A stretch of 11,391 nucleotides of DNA from positions 1 to 11,391 of the forward strand of contig DNHM01000540.1 of NCBI GenBank assembly GCA_003485885.1, in the 5' to 3' direction. The position numbers and the translations under genes are program-made. Every line of letters begins with the position of its first letter. Positions within the stretch are counted from its first letter, which is position 1. Positions 1 to 6,620 of the stretch are shown here, in pieces. This DNA is from Acidimicrobiaceae bacterium. GTDB taxonomy: Bacteria > Actinomycetota > Acidimicrobiia > Acidimicrobiales > UBA10347. The notes under the pieces are model-generated. The model saw nothing but the letters and a program-made list of their open reading frames with translations. It was not told where the DNA came from and made no database searches.

Positions 1-465
1 CACGTGCGGCTCAGCCCACAGCTGACGCATGACCTCGACCTGTTCGGTCAGGCGTTTGCCGCGATTGGTGAAGTCCTCGTTCAACGCCTGGTACTCGACC
101 GGGTTCCAACCGCTACCGATGCCGAATCGGAACCGCCCCTCGCATAACACGTCGAGTGACGCGGCCTGCTTGGCGACGAGCGCGGTTTGGCGCTGGGGCA
201 AGATCATGACCTGGGTCGAGAACCCGATGGTGGTGGTGCAGGCGGCCAGGAAGCCGAACAGCACGAACGGGTCGTGGAAATAGTCCGCCGAGGTGTTGCG
301 GTCACCCCAATCGGGTCGGCTCGCCACGTTGGCGCCAAGCACGTGGTCAGCCAGAGACAAGTCCTGATAACCGAGGTCCTCAGCCGCTTGTGCAAAGTCA
401 CGCACAAACGAAGGCGAGCCGCCGGTGTCGATCAGCGGCATGGTCACGCCAAGTGTGATGGTCAT
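1..465 (-). CDS. LLM-class (luciferase-like) F420-dependent oxidoreductase, 5' part only
   Basis: The first 155 codons of a gene that runs off the left edge of the window; the reading frame is open to base 1. The product begins MTITLGVTMPLIDTGG and carries the family's N-terminal TIM-barrel features: an ADH motif near residue 38, then VMILPQRQTALVAKQ, the GRFRFGIGSGWN strand and NEDFTNRGKR. These segments match the neighbouring gene at 555-1469 closely, so the two are tandem paralogues. Enzymes of this family use F420 or FMN to oxidise or reduce small organic substrates in the cytoplasm; the substrate cannot be told here. The ATG at 465 is supported by an AAGGA ribosome site 6 bases upstream. 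The gene lies 89 bases downstream of its paralogue on the same strand, with a hairpin between them. The C-terminal half is outside the window, so completeness cannot be judged. Confidence 0.88.
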   Translation of the reverse strand, partial: MTITLGVTMPLIDTGGSPSFVRDFAQAAEDLGYQDLSLADHVLGANVASRPDWGDRNTSADYFHDPFVLFGFLAACTTTIGFSTQVMILPQRQTALVAKQAASLDVLCEGRFRFGIGSGWNPVEYQALNEDFTNRGKRLTEQVEVMRQLWAEPHV

Positions 466-496
466 GGTCGTTCCTTCTTGTCTTATCTGTTATCGG

Positions 497-530
497 GAAA
501 AGTTATGTTCCCCTGGGGACGTAACTTTTC
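497..530. terminator. Intercistronic hairpin between the tandem oxidoreductase genes
   Basis: A perfect 9-bp inverted repeat, GAAAAGTTA at 497-505 and TAACTTTTC at 522-530, encloses a second nested repeat, TCCCC at 509-513 and GGGGA at 515-519. The whole can fold into one long hairpin with a small internal loop. It sits after the stop of the 555-1469 gene and about 20 bases before the ribosome site of the next gene. It could be a terminator or attenuator, an mRNA-stabilising element, or a dyad operator. There is no clear T-run beyond the stem on the minus strand, so intrinsic termination is not certain. The inverted repeat itself is plain in the sequence; the role is inference. Confidence 0.5.
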
Positions 531-554
531 GAGCTGTAGGTCGGAGTTGTCGGA

Positions 555-1469
555 CTATGCGGTTTCAGCGGTGATGGCGGCATGGAGGAGGCCGAGTTGT
601 TCGATCATGGCATCGACGGAACGAGCACCTGCTTGGAAGACCGCGGTTGCGTTGAGTGACACCCATTCGAAGCCGAGTTCCTTGAGTCGCACGACGCGTT
701 GTACGACCTGATCGTGGTCGGCGTAGTACGCCTTGTCCTCCTCCTTGGAAGGAGGCGGTTGCAGCATCATCTGGAGACCGATACTTGCCGGATCTCGGCC
801 CGCGGCTTCGGCCGCAGCGTGGATGGCGGCTACCGACGAAACGATCGTTTCTTCTTTGGCGAGGGCACTTCCCATCCACCCGTCGCCGAGCTGACCGGTT
901 CGACGCAACGCGGCCTTGCTGCCGCCGCCGATCCAGATCTCCGGGCCGCCGTCTTGGGCTGGTTTTGGTTCCATGGCCATGGCGGTCGACGAGTAGTATT
1001 CGCCGTCGAAGTCGATCTGTTCGTCGGACCAGTAGGAACGCAGCAGCGCGATGGCTTCGTCCATGCGGCGCCCTCGGTTGGTGAAGTCTTCTTCGAGCGC
1101 GTCGTACTCGGATTCCTGCCAACCAACACCCACACCGAGCCGGACCCGTCCCTCGGACATCAGGTCTATTGTGCTGATCTGTTTGGCGACGAGCACTGGT
1201 TGCCGTTGGGGAAGAACCAGGACTTCGGTGGACAGTCCGATTCGGTCTGTCACTGCCGCAAGCTGTGCTAACAAGATGAGGGCTTCGAGCACTGGCATCT
1301 TGGGCGGATACATCGGCGGGGGACGCGTGTCTGTGGGAAATCCCATGACGACATGATCGAATACCGCTATCTCGTCGTAACCGATATCTTCGAGCGCCTT
1401 GCCGAGCTCTAGCACTTTGGCCGGGCCCTCGCGAAAGGCAACACTGGGGTAGTCAACAGTCAGCTTCAT
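555..1469 (-). CDS. LLM-class F420-dependent oxidoreductase
   Basis: A complete 304-residue luciferase-like monooxygenase-fold protein of the kind annotated as probable F420-dependent oxidoreductase. Visible family features are FDHV at residues 37-40, LPQRQPVLVAKQ at 86-97, GRVRLGVGVGW at 107-117, EEDFTNRGRR at 126-135, and IWIGGGSKAALRR in the flavin-cofactor region of the C-terminal half. The length is normal for the family. The ATG at 1469 has an AAGGAG ribosome site 5 bases upstream. It lies 69 bases after the ABM-fold gene and is followed by its own paralogue at 465, so the three probably form a minus-strand operon. F420 rather than FMN use is inferred from the family, not seen. The substrate is unknown. 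Confidence 0.9.
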   Translation of the reverse strand: MKLTVDYPSVAFREGPAKVLELGKALEDIGYDEIAVFDHVVMGFPTDTRPPPMYPPKMPVLEALILLAQLAAVTDRIGLSTEVLVLPQRQPVLVAKQISTIDLMSEGRVRLGVGVGWQESEYDALEEDFTNRGRRMDEAIALLRSYWSDEQIDFDGEYYSSTAMAMEPKPAQDGGPEIWIGGGSKAALRRTGQLGDGWMGSALAKEETIVSSVAAIHAAAEAAGRDPASIGLQMMLQPPPSKEEDKAYYADHDQVVQRVVRLKELGFEWVSLNATAVFQAGARSVDAMIEQLGLLHAAITAETA

Positions 1470-1538
1470 GGTGTCTCCTTGTCAGGGCTCAACGTACATG
1501 GCTGCGCTATCTCAGAAGAAGTGTCGGTGACTCGCGGG

Positions 1539-1832
1539 TTACATTTTCACCAGGATCTCGTTGATCGAAACGACAGGCGGCCCGGCGAACTTGGTCGCAA
1601 ACTGACTCATGGTCTGCTTGAACTCGTCGCTATCGCGAAGCACGCCATAGGACTCTGCTTTGGCCCAGTGGGCAATCACTGTGATCTCGCTGGTCTCATG
1701 ATTCGCGGTGAACCAGGCGCCGAGCCAATCGTCGTGGCGTGCCACGAGGTCATGATTCGTAGCTTCGAATAGTGCTGCAAGTTTGGGGATGGAGCCCTCG
1801 TTAACCTTGATCCTGGTCACTACGGCAAACAT
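1539..1832 (-). CDS. ABM-fold (antibiotic biosynthesis monooxygenase-like) small protein
   Basis: A 97-residue protein beginning MFAVVTRIKVNEGS. The pattern of an N-terminal strand with a basic residue, a helix (LAALFEATNHDLVARHD), the central GAWFTANHETSEITVIAHW strands, a second helix, and a final VVSINEILVKM strand is that of the dimeric alpha/beta ABM superfamily. Members include quinone-forming monooxygenases, haem-degrading enzymes and many of unknown role. The reading frame is open up to base 1937, but the ATG at 1832 is chosen because GAGGGAG lies 9 bases upstream and the extra residues do not resemble the fold. It is first in a likely operon with the two luciferase-like oxidoreductases and diverges from the acyl-CoA dehydrogenase gene. 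Catalytic residues cannot be assigned with confidence, so function beyond the fold is open. Confidence 0.75.
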   Translation of the reverse strand: MFAVVTRIKVNEGSIPKLAALFEATNHDLVARHDDWLGAWFTANHETSEITVIAHWAKAESYGVLRDSDEFKQTMSQFATKFAGPPVVSINEILVKM

Positions 1833-1876
1833 GGCAGTTGGCTCCCTCGTTGTTCGCTTCACAGTCTGGTCGATGG

Positions 1877-1890
1877 GGCAAAATGTTGCC
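1877..1890. promoter_or_regulatory. Candidate operator dyad in divergent promoter region
   Basis: GGCAA at 1877-1881 and TTGCC at 1886-1890 form a perfect inverted repeat with a 4-base spacer. It lies in the 106-base gap between two divergent starts (1832 minus, 1939 plus), where a shared regulator would bind. No regulator gene is in the window and 5-bp arms can occur by chance, so this is a weak candidate. I could not identify convincing -35/-10 pairs on either strand of this gap. Confidence 0.25.
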
Positions 1891-1938
1891 ACGATTCGTT
1901 CCTGTGTAAGAGTCGTAGCAGCGATCAAGGGGGACATA

Positions 1939-3195
1939 ATGGATTTCGACTACAGCCCAAAGGTGATGGAAGCCAAGGAACGCCTCGAAGCGTTCATGGA
2001 GGCCCACGTCTACGAACGTGAGCGAGAGCACCACGATTTCGTCATGGACGGTGCCAATCTGTGGAAGCAACCTCCGGTGATCGAGGAGCTCAAGGTGAAG
2101 GCAAAAGAGGCCGGGATCTGGAACTGGTTCTTGCCAGCCGAATACGGCGAGTGGAGCCCGGGGTTTACCAACCTTGAGTTTGCGCCGTTGGCCGAAGTCA
2201 TGGGTCGTATGCCGTGGTCGTTCGAGGTCTTCAACTGCTCAGCTCCAGACCGGGGCAACATGGAGGTGCTGGCCAAGTTCGGTAGCGCGGCCCAACAAGA
2301 CCAATGGCTGCGGCCGCTGCTAGCGGGCGAGATTCGCTCGACATATGCGATGACCGAGCCACAGGTAGCGTCGTCTGATGCCACCAATATGCAGCTCACC
2401 ATTGTGCGCGACGGTGATGAGTATGTGCTCAACGGGCGTAAGTGGTGGAGCAGCAACATCATGCATCCGAACAACGAGGTGCTGATCACCATGGGTCTCT
2501 CGAACCCCGAGGCAACCCGTCATCAGCAACACTCGATGGTGCTGGTTCCTCGAGATAGCGACGGGCTCGAAGTCGTGCGATGTGTCGAGGTGTTCGGTAA
2601 CTATCACTCACCAGCGGGTCACGGCGAGCTGAAGTTCACCAACGTTCGTGTTCCTGTGGACAACATCATCATGGGTGAAGGTCAGGGTTTCACGATCGCG
2701 CAGGGTCGCCTGGGGCCAGGTCGGTTCCAGTACGCGATGACCAACGTGGGTATGGCGCAGCGCATGATGGAACTCATGTGTGCTCGTGCTGACCAGCGAG
2801 AACCGTTCGGTCGCAAGATCAGCGAATACTCCTCGGTCCGCCAAGACATCGCTCGGGCCCGATGCTCGATCGAGCAGGCCCGACTGCTTGTTCTGAAGGC
2901 TGCGGCCGAGATGGATAAGTCCGGAGCCAAGGGTGCTCGCGACTACATCTCGATGGTCAAGATCATCGGCCCGAAACTGGCTCAAGACGTGGCCGAGCGG
3001 GCCATGCAGGTCTTCGGCGGCAAGGGAGTCAGTGGCGATACCCCGATCGCTGACATGTATGTGACTGGCCGCCTTATGCGGATCGCCGACGGTCCCGACG
3101 AAGTACACATGAACCAGTTGGCCAAGTTCACGATGGCCCAGGTCGAACTCCAGCGTCAGGCCGGTACGGGCGGGATCGACTGGTTCGGCGACTGA
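1939..3195 (+). CDS. Acyl-CoA dehydrogenase, ACAD10/ACAD11-like
   Basis: A 418-residue FAD-dependent acyl-CoA dehydrogenase. The N-terminal helical domain is followed by the flavin-binding AMTEPQVASSDA motif at 137-148 and the NGRKWWSSN strand at 165-173. The C-terminal helical domain has QREPFGRKISEY, VFGGKGVSGDTPIADMY (358-374) and RIADGPDEVHMNQLAKF (381-397). The GPDEVH signature and the overall sequence are those of the bacterial and mammalian ACAD10/11 group rather than the short-chain FadE group. At the position where medium-chain enzymes carry the catalytic Glu (YEG) this protein has Asp384 (ADG). The ATG at 1939 follows AAGGGGG by 5 bases; an upstream in-frame start at 1783 would add 52 residues overlapping the divergent ABM gene and is rejected. 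An APH-fold kinase, the usual partner of this subfamily, is encoded at 7866-8972. The gene converges on the TesB gene with only 5 bases between stops. Confidence 0.93.
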   Translation: MDFDYSPKVMEAKERLEAFMEAHVYEREREHHDFVMDGANLWKQPPVIEELKVKAKEAGIWNWFLPAEYGEWSPGFTNLEFAPLAEVMGRMPWSFEVFNCSAPDRGNMEVLAKFGSAAQQDQWLRPLLAGEIRSTYAMTEPQVASSDATNMQLTIVRDGDEYVLNGRKWWSSNIMHPNNEVLITMGLSNPEATRHQQHSMVLVPRDSDGLEVVRCVEVFGNYHSPAGHGELKFTNVRVPVDNIIMGEGQGFTIAQGRLGPGRFQYAMTNVGMAQRMMELMCARADQREPFGRKISEYSSVRQDIARARCSIEQARLLVLKAAAEMDKSGAKGARDYISMVKIIGPKLAQDVAERAMQVFGGKGVSGDTPIADMYVTGRLMRIADGPDEVHMNQLAKFTMAQVELQRQAGTGGIDWFGD

Positions 3196-3200
3196 TCGCT

Positions 3201-4097
3201 CTAGATCCTGCGGATCATGGCCTCTTGAGTGCAGCTCAGGGCCAATGTTCCAGCGCTGTCGAAGAGTCGTCCGTGGGTGAGGCCTCGGCCGTCGGCGGCA
3301 ACGTCGCTTGACTGGTCGAACAGCAACCATGTGGCTGGGTCGACGTCGTGATGGAACCAGGTTGCATGATCGAGACTGGTCATCAGGTGGGTGGTGAAGG
3401 GTGCGCCATGAGGGAGTACGGCGGTGAACATGATCGTGCTGTCTGAGAGGTAGGCAAGTGCGACTTGTCGTTCCCGGTGCGTGGTCGTAGTTGGTCCCGA
3501 TGAGCGGGCCCAGACCTGGAGTTCAGCTTGGCGCCCGGGTGATGGTTCCATAAACGGCTCGCTGATCAGTTCCATCTGAATGCGTCCGGCGACAGTGGGT
3601 GGCAGGGTGATCGACGGCATACCCCGGGCTGAGCGCTCCGCGACCACTTGGTCAACGGTTGGCACGACCGGAGCGGTCGGGCCACGTTCATCGCCATCCT
3701 CGGCTGGTTTGAATGTCGCCATAAGATGAAACACCGCGGAGCCCTCTTGCATGGCGGTAACGGCCCGGATGTCTCGTCGATATCCGGAACGGAGACGGTC
3801 CACTCGATAGGTCAGTTCAGCATCGGGATTTCCCCGGGCCAGGAAGTGAGCGTGGAACGACTGCGCCAGCTTTGGTTCTTCGACGGTCATGAATGCAGCG
3901 GCCAGAGCCTGCCCCAGGAAGTGGCCCCCGTAGATGCCGAGCTGCCCGTAGGTTTCGGTGAGACCGGCAAAGGTGTCGGGTTCGTCGGTAGGGGTGACGG
4001 CAAGGAGTTCGGTAAGCGTCAGGTCAGGGTCTGCGGTTCCGACCAGCGGCGCCGGGACGTGCGCTGAGGGGTCTGGGGTTGCGGGGGCTGGGGTCAT
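3201..4097 (-). CDS. tesB: Acyl-CoA thioesterase II (TesB family)
   Basis: A 298-residue double-hotdog thioesterase that hydrolyses acyl-CoA to free acid and CoA. The N-terminal hotdog carries YGGHFLGQALAAA near residues 56-68 and SFHAHFLARGN at 80-90; the C-terminal hotdog carries LAYLSDS at 214-220, SLDHATWFHH at 241-250 and CTQEAMIR at 289-296. By alignment to E. coli TesB the catalytic Asp/Thr/Gln triad would be Asp219, Ser241 and Gln291, so Thr is replaced by Ser. Length is close to the E. coli enzyme. The proline-rich first 20 residues are probably a loose tail. The start at 4097 lies 6 bases after the stop of the rhodanese gene; no clear ribosome site is seen, which suggests translational coupling. 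It likely trims CoA esters during acid or fatty acid metabolism. Confidence 0.92.
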   Translation of the reverse strand: MTPAPATPDPSAHVPAPLVGTADPDLTLTELLAVTPTDEPDTFAGLTETYGQLGIYGGHFLGQALAAAFMTVEEPKLAQSFHAHFLARGNPDAELTYRVDRLRSGYRRDIRAVTAMQEGSAVFHLMATFKPAEDGDERGPTAPVVPTVDQVVAERSARGMPSITLPPTVAGRIQMELISEPFMEPSPGRQAELQVWARSSGPTTTTHRERQVALAYLSDSTIMFTAVLPHGAPFTTHLMTSLDHATWFHHDVDPATWLLFDQSSDVAADGRGLTHGRLFDSAGTLALSCTQEAMIRRI

Positions 4098-4103
4098 GCT
4101 GGA

Positions 4104-5027
4104 TCAGCCCGCAGCGCTTGGATTGGTCATGGGGAGTTCGTCGTCGGTCGTCCACTCCATAAGGCTTGCGTCGTAGACGGCAACATTGGTCTTGTCGAAC
4201 AGGGCCACAGCAAACGCGTCGACGGTGGCAGCGATCGCTCCACCGCAATAGGTGATGACGTTTCGCTCACTGAGCAGCCCCGCGTCGACCAGATGGGTAT
4301 GCATGATGTCAGCGTCTACGAACGCGGCTGTTTCTGCATCGATGAGCGAACGGTACGGAACGTTCACCGCACCGGTGATATGACCGGACCTGGGTCCATA
4401 GGACGTACCGGTGCCGTCGAAGCTGTCGGCCGGAAGTGCGTCGACCAAGCATGCTGGCGCCTGGGCGCCGTCGGCATCGATCCCTTGTACCGCAGCGAGC
4501 ACGTCGGCCTTGGTGGCTCGGGCGGATTCCCAGCCAGATGCGGGCACGAATGGCGCTGTTTCTGGGACTGTCGAGGGCTGGTCGGTCAGCGGCCGGCCTT
4601 CGGCCTCCCACCGCTCGAGGCCACCGTGCAGAATGGCACAGTCGACGCCGTAATGGTGCATGGTCCACCACGCACGGGTGCACCACATGGAGCCCGAGTC
4701 AATGCCGTCACGTGGTGTTCGAGCCACGAGGACCACCTTGGTTTCCGGCCCCACACCAACGGCGGCGAGCGAGGCGACCACCTCGTCGGGAGTTGGCCAC
4801 ATCCACGGAAGCGCGGCGTCTTGATTCGAAAGCACGCCCTTGCCTGCGGACACGTCGAAGAACAACGAGCCGGGAATATGGCTGTCGTGATAACACTCGG
4901 CCTCTGCTCGGTTCTCGAGCTTGCTGGTCAGCTTGGCGGTGACATCGAGAACTCGAACGTCGGCGTTGTCGAGTTGGCCGGCGAGCCATGCGGTTGTCAC
5001 GAGGTACTCAGGTTTAGTGAAGTTCAT
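4104..5027 (-). CDS. Two-domain rhodanese-type sulfurtransferase
   Basis: A 307-residue tandem rhodanese of the thiosulfate/3-mercaptopyruvate sulfurtransferase type, probably cytoplasmic as no signal peptide is seen. Domain 1 covers about residues 7-145 with the typical VRVLDVT, HIPGSLFFD and HGGLERWEAEGRPL motifs but no active cysteine in its loop. Domain 2 covers about 165-300, with RSGHITGAVNVPY at 213-225 and the active-site loop YCGGAIAAT, where Cys261 would carry the persulfide. The loop differs from the CGSGVTA form of classical mercaptopyruvate enzymes, so the sulfur donor is uncertain. The ATG at 5027 has AGAGGT 2 bases upstream of it, a short but usable spacing. It is the first gene of a likely two-gene unit with tesB (6-base gap) and is divergent from the acid-sugar dehydratase gene. 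Confidence 0.9.
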   Translation of the reverse strand: MNFTKPEYLVTTAWLAGQLDNADVRVLDVTAKLTSKLENRAEAECYHDSHIPGSLFFDVSAGKGVLSNQDAALPWMWPTPDEVVASLAAVGVGPETKVVLVARTPRDGIDSGSMWCTRAWWTMHHYGVDCAILHGGLERWEAEGRPLTDQPSTVPETAPFVPASGWESARATKADVLAAVQGIDADGAQAPACLVDALPADSFDGTGTSYGPRSGHITGAVNVPYRSLIDAETAAFVDADIMHTHLVDAGLLSERNVITYCGGAIAATVDAFAVALFDKTNVAVYDASLMEWTTDDELPMTNPSAAG

Positions 5028-5360
5028 GCACCTCTGACACTAATCACTACCGCTCGCGGTGTTGACACCCCGGTTGTTGGTGGAGGGTCAGCAACTCAGA
5101 TCAGGAGCGCTCGACGATTCGATACACCAGCATCTGTTCGTTGGCTCCTCAGAGCAGTGCCTCTTCAGGTTGACGCGAAGTGCTGATTGCAAACCTTGGA
5201 GCGTCTGGCGCCCCACCCCATCGCATCGCGGGCAATGACTGGCATAGGAGTATGGATTTTGTGGCGGTCATCGTTGAAGTTGGTGATGGAACTGGTTGAT
5301 GCAACGACCCAGTGGCGCAACCGACGATCCTCTAGTGTGCTGCTGGGTGAGGGTCGACCG
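5028..5360. other. Divergent intergenic region, 333 bases
   Basis: No convincing gene lies here. On the plus strand the dehydratase frame stays open back to 5187, but the 58 extra residues do not resemble the family and the family-like start is at 5361. The region should hold the promoters for the minus-strand rhodanese-tesB unit and the plus-strand dehydratase. It contains a TTGACA-like hexamer at 5062-5067 inside a small dyad (separate entry), with no good -10 at the usual distance, and an 8-bp palindrome GAGCGCTC at about 5105-5112. A 15-codon reading frame starts at 5252 but its ribosome site is too close to be believable. Confidence 0.5.
5058..5069. promoter_or_regulatory. Small dyad overlapping a TTGACA hexamer
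   Basis: GGTGT and ACACC flank a 2-base TG spacer, and the dyad overlaps a perfect TTGACA at 5062-5067. It lies 31 bases upstream of the rhodanese start. Placement in a divergent gap makes an operator or promoter plausible. The lack of a matching -10 and the short arms keep confidence low. Confidence 0.2.
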
Positions 5361-6521
5361 ATGAAGATCACTTCGATACGTTGTGCTGCTGTCAAGGACC
5401 CATCGATGCTCGGGCGAACTCGCACACCGAGTGCGAGCACCGAACTCCAGTTTATGAATCCGATCGCGTCCATGGGCCCGGGTCGTGGTCGAGCCTCGAG
5501 GTTCGAGCCTCCGTGGGGCGAGGCCATCTGTATGGTCAAGTTCGACACTGGCGATTGGGGCGTGGGCCTGACGGCGCATGCAGGCGTGGTTGTTCCGCTG
5601 ATCAACGACTACTTGGGCCCGATGATTCTCGGAGAGTCGGTGACTGCGGTCGACGACATCGTTGAGCTGTGGGACGTTATGGCCACGGTGTTGACGGCCA
5701 ACATCGGTATTGGTGGTGTCGGGAGTTATGCGATCAGCGCGGTCGACCTCGCTCTATACGACGGGCTGGGAAAGCGACTCGGGGCACCGGTGTTCGAGTT
5801 GCTCGGCGGCCCCGCATGCCGAGAGTTGGACTGTTACGCGACAGGAGCAGACGTGCAACGTTTGGTTGACTTCGGTTTCACTGCCTTCAAGATTCCGTGT
5901 CCTTGGCCCGATGACAGCGCGGCGGCGGTCGACAGGGTGGTGGCAGCGTTCGATGAGGCTTGTTCGATAGCAGGCGTCGATGCCAAGGTGATGATCGACT
6001 GCTGGGCTGTCATGGACGTGGACGCCGCCGTACGCATCGGCGAGGCGTTGGCCCCGAGCGCACCGTGGTGGATCGAGGACTATGTCAGTCCGCAGGACTG
6101 GACTGGCTACGCGGCGGTCCGAGCCCAGCTTCCCGATGCTCGGCTCGCGGCGGGTGAGCGTTGGTTCACTCACGAACCGTTCCGTCGGCATGCGGAACTC
6201 GGCACTATCGATGTGGTGCAGCCCGATCCTCTGTGGGTCGGCGGTGCCACCCCGACGGTTCGAATCGCCAAGATCGCGGCCGAGCACGATCTCGACATGG
6301 CTATTCACTGCGCAGCGAACGACGCGTTCGGTCAACATCTCGCGTACGCGCTCAAGCCGAACACGCTCGCCGAAATGTACATCGGCGCAGCGACGAGCCT
6401 TGCCGACGCTTATCGGTCGACTCCCGGCATGGCGATTCCGGTCGACGGCGTGCTGGTGCCTACCGAAGCTCCTGGCTTCGGCATCGAACTCACCATCGAT
6501 GCGATCGAAGCAGGCACCTAA
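5361..6521 (+). CDS. Enolase-superfamily acid-sugar dehydratase, L-rhamnonate dehydratase-like
   Basis: A 386-residue mandelate racemase/muconate lactonising-type enzyme. The N-terminal capping domain is followed by a TIM barrel with the three metal ligands Asp213 (VMIDCW), Glu239 (WWIEDY) and Glu266 (AAGERW), and the Asp289/His316 dyad (VQPDPLW; MAIHCAAN) that supplies the general base. The barrel-entry segment GGVGSYAISAVDLALYDGL, the ELDCYATGA strand and the C-terminal PVDGVLVPTEAPGFGIEL resemble E. coli rhamnonate dehydratase as I recall it. Such enzymes abstract the alpha proton of an acid sugar and eliminate water to a 2-keto-3-deoxy acid. The ATG at 5361 has GAGGG 7 bases upstream and starts MKITSIRCAAVKDP, a typical first strand. 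No aldolase, transporter or sugar regulator is nearby, so the true substrate may not be rhamnonate. Confidence 0.87.
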   Translation: MKITSIRCAAVKDPSMLGRTRTPSASTELQFMNPIASMGPGRGRASRFEPPWGEAICMVKFDTGDWGVGLTAHAGVVVPLINDYLGPMILGESVTAVDDIVELWDVMATVLTANIGIGGVGSYAISAVDLALYDGLGKRLGAPVFELLGGPACRELDCYATGADVQRLVDFGFTAFKIPCPWPDDSAAAVDRVVAAFDEACSIAGVDAKVMIDCWAVMDVDAAVRIGEALAPSAPWWIEDYVSPQDWTGYAAVRAQLPDARLAAGERWFTHEPFRRHAELGTIDVVQPDPLWVGGATPTVRIAKIAAEHDLDMAIHCAANDAFGQHLAYALKPNTLAEMYIGAATSLADAYRSTPGMAIPVDGVLVPTEAPGFGIELTIDAIEAGT

Positions 6522-6594
6522 CTCGATCGGCCAGAGCCAAGACGCGCCGAGGGATGTCGAGGGGCACAACCCAACCCAGTGTCACGGCCGACTT

Positions 6595-6617
6595 CTCGGA
6601 GGGCCGCTATGTCCGAG
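6595..6617. terminator. Hairpin in convergent intergenic gap
   Basis: CTCGGA at 6595-6600 and TCCGAG at 6612-6617 form a perfect 6-bp inverted repeat with an 11-base loop. It lies in the 99-base gap between the convergent dehydratase and redoxin genes, 4 bases beyond the redoxin stop. A T-run is lacking on both strands, so it is at best a weak bidirectional terminator. Confidence 0.3.
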
Positions 6618-6620
6618 CTG

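Noticed and set aside
1783..1938. A 52-residue N-terminal extension of the acyl-CoA dehydrogenase.
   Set aside because: It would overlap the divergent ABM gene, and the ATG at 1939 has a strong ribosome site and the expected family start.
2608..3330. A long minus-strand frame opposite the acyl-CoA dehydrogenase.
   Set aside because: It mirrors a conserved gene, its product is arginine- and histidine-rich with no recognisable motif, and it fits the usual antisense frames of GC-rich DNA.
4293..5186. A long plus-strand frame opposite the rhodanese gene.
   Set aside because: The rhodanese has clear domains and an active-site Cys on the other strand; the plus frame gives no recognisable protein.
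5252..5299. A 15-codon leader peptide upstream of the dehydratase.
   Set aside because: The AGGAG is only one base from the ATG and nothing attenuator-like follows.
5187..5360. A 58-residue N-terminal extension of the acid-sugar dehydratase.
   Set aside because: The family's first strand starts at the 5361 ATG, which has its own ribosome site; the upstream residues do not resemble a known domain or signal peptide.
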